From Pseudomonadota bacterium (GTDB taxonomy: Bacteria; Pseudomonadota; Alphaproteobacteria; Rhizobiales; Xanthobacteraceae): DNA of 22,850 bases. Below, piece by piece: positions 22,175 to 22,850 of this stretch (position 1 is the first letter of the stretch; each line of letters opens with the position of its first letter). The notes below the pieces were generated by a model. The model saw nothing but the letters and a program-made list of their open reading frames with translations, had not been told where the DNA came from and ran no database searches. The stretch spans positions 1 through 22,850 of the forward strand of contig JAFAFP010000074.1 in the NCBI GenBank assembly GCA_023423415.1, written 5' to 3'. Both the position numbers and the translations under genes were made by a program.

Positions 22175-22850
22175 TCAGGTTGCGGAAATCCGTTCGCGGC
22201 TCATACGGCGATAAACATATTCCTCGCTGTGAATGGTTGCCGCACGCTCGAGTTCATCATGCGCCGGTGACAGATGACAGACCGGATCGGTGGCGCGCGC
22301 ATCGCCGGTCAGGAGGAAGGCCTGACAGCGGCAACCGCCGAAATCCTCACGCTGCTTCGGGCAGGAGCGACAGGGCTCGGACATCCAGTCGGTGCCGCGA
22401 AAGGCATTGAAGGCCGGCGCGCTCTTCCAGATTTCCGCAAGTCCGTGTTCACGCACATTCCAGAAATCGAGACCAGGGATCACTTCAGCCGCGTGGCACG
22501 GCAGCACTTTACCGGACGGCGTGACATTGAGAGAACGCCGCCCCCAGCCGCCCATGCAGGGCTTGGGAGTGCGCGCATAATAATCCGGCAAGGCGGAGTC
22601 GATGACGATGCGGCCGTGATATTCTTTTCGCAGTGCATCGACGGCAGCAACGGCGCGCAGGGCCTGCCCGCGCGTCGGCATCAGCGCGGCGCGGTTCTTC
22701 AGCGCCCAGCCGTAATACTGCACATTGGCGACCTCGAGCCGATCGGCGTCGAGATAGACCGCCATCTGGATGATGTCGGACAATTGATGCAGGTTCTGGC
22801 GGTGCATGACGGCATTCACCGTCAGCGGCAAATCGAGCTCGCGCGTCCAC
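22175..22850 (-). CDS. pqqE: PqqE, PQQ biosynthesis radical SAM protein (C-terminal part)
   Basis: The last 225 or so residues of PqqE, which forms the Glu-Tyr carbon bond in the precursor peptide PqqA. The N-terminal radical-SAM cluster motif lies beyond the window edge. The C-terminal SPASM domain for auxiliary iron-sulfur clusters is clear: CMGGWG, a following LPCH, then PCRSCP, GCRCQAF and VCHLSP. ADRLEVANVQYYGWALKNR is the TIM-barrel segment typical of PqqE. The frame runs open to the edge, so the gene is partial because of the window, not broken; the leucine codon TTG at 22831 is internal. It normally sits in a pqqABCDE cluster, so the PQQ genes are expected just outside. Confidence 0.95.
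   Translation of the reverse strand, partial: WTRELDLPLTVNAVMHRQNLHQLSDIIQMAVYLDADRLEVANVQYYGWALKNRAALMPTRGQALRAVAAVDALRKEYHGRIVIDSALPDYYARTPKPCMGGWGRRSLNVTPSGKVLPCHAAEVIPGLDFWNVREHGLAEIWKSAPAFNAFRGTDWMSEPCRSCPKQREDFGGCRCQAFLLTGDARATDPVCHLSPAHDELERAATIHSEEYVYRRMSRERISAT

Noticed and set aside
20758..22410. A 550-codon open frame on the plus strand opposite the propeller dehydrogenase
   Set aside because: It is antisense to two clear genes, Arg/His/Leu-rich, has no recognisable domain, and is a usual by-product of high-GC coding sequence.
1..22850. CRISPR arrays, insertion sequences, phage genes, toxin-antitoxin pairs
   Set aside because: I looked for spaced direct repeats, transposase or integrase motifs, and small paired frames; none was convincing. 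The repeats present are palindromic intergenic elements.

Overview
The window is high-GC alphaproteobacterial chromosome, most likely a member of the Rhizobiales (Bradyrhizobium/Rhodopseudomonas/Xanthobacteraceae-like). Three things suggest this: the content (Liv-type ABC cassette, TctABC-type tripartite transporter, PQQ biosynthesis, MetE under a cobalamin riboswitch), the codon and GC style, and several small palindromic intergenic repeats of a kind scattered through such genomes. The genus is inference; no rRNA or marker gene is present. There is no phage, IS element, CRISPR array, tRNA or rRNA.

Layout. (1) 1-3.4 kb: a D-2-hydroxyacid dehydrogenase is divergent from a 3-hydroxyisobutyrate-dehydrogenase-family oxidoreductase. 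An FAD aromatic hydroxylase of the DhpH type follows, divergent from a small cupin. (2) 3.4-11.1 kb: the cupin gene ends in an intrinsic terminator that lies inside the last codons of a convergent TetR-type regulator gene. The regulator is divergent from a seven-gene run: a second cupin, a maspardin-like alpha/beta hydrolase, and a complete branched-chain-amino-acid-type ABC importer (substrate-binding protein, two permeases, two ATPases). The divergent gap holds a near-consensus promoter interleaved with two operator-like sites 21 bp apart. I read this as a regulated uptake-and-catabolism module for an unidentified organic acid or amide.

(3) 11.1-13.9 kb: metE on the minus strand, preceded by a cobalamin riboswitch, a matching promoter and a hairpin that can hide its ribosome binding site. 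(4) 14.1-18.6 kb: a DUF1330 protein is divergent from a cyclase-family metal hydrolase, followed by a tripartite tricarboxylate-type transporter (Bug-type binding protein, small and large membrane subunits). This is probably another substrate-specific uptake and degradation unit. (5) 18.6-22.85 kb: a small periplasmic cupin-like protein, a LysR regulator, a diheme cytochrome c, a sorbosone-dehydrogenase-like beta-propeller enzyme and the 3' part of pqqE. The last three suggest a periplasmic PQQ-linked oxidation system beside the PQQ biosynthesis genes.

The most notable non-coding content is the two-site operator/promoter at 4709-4754, the metE riboswitch with its expression platform, and a set of hairpin repeats at gene junctions. 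One repeat copy carries another palindrome nested inside it, and another repeat sits directly before the cyclase start codon. I did not find anything I would call a clearly new defence or mobile system; the best candidates for novelty are the TetR-controlled cupin/hydrolase/Liv module and its operator.
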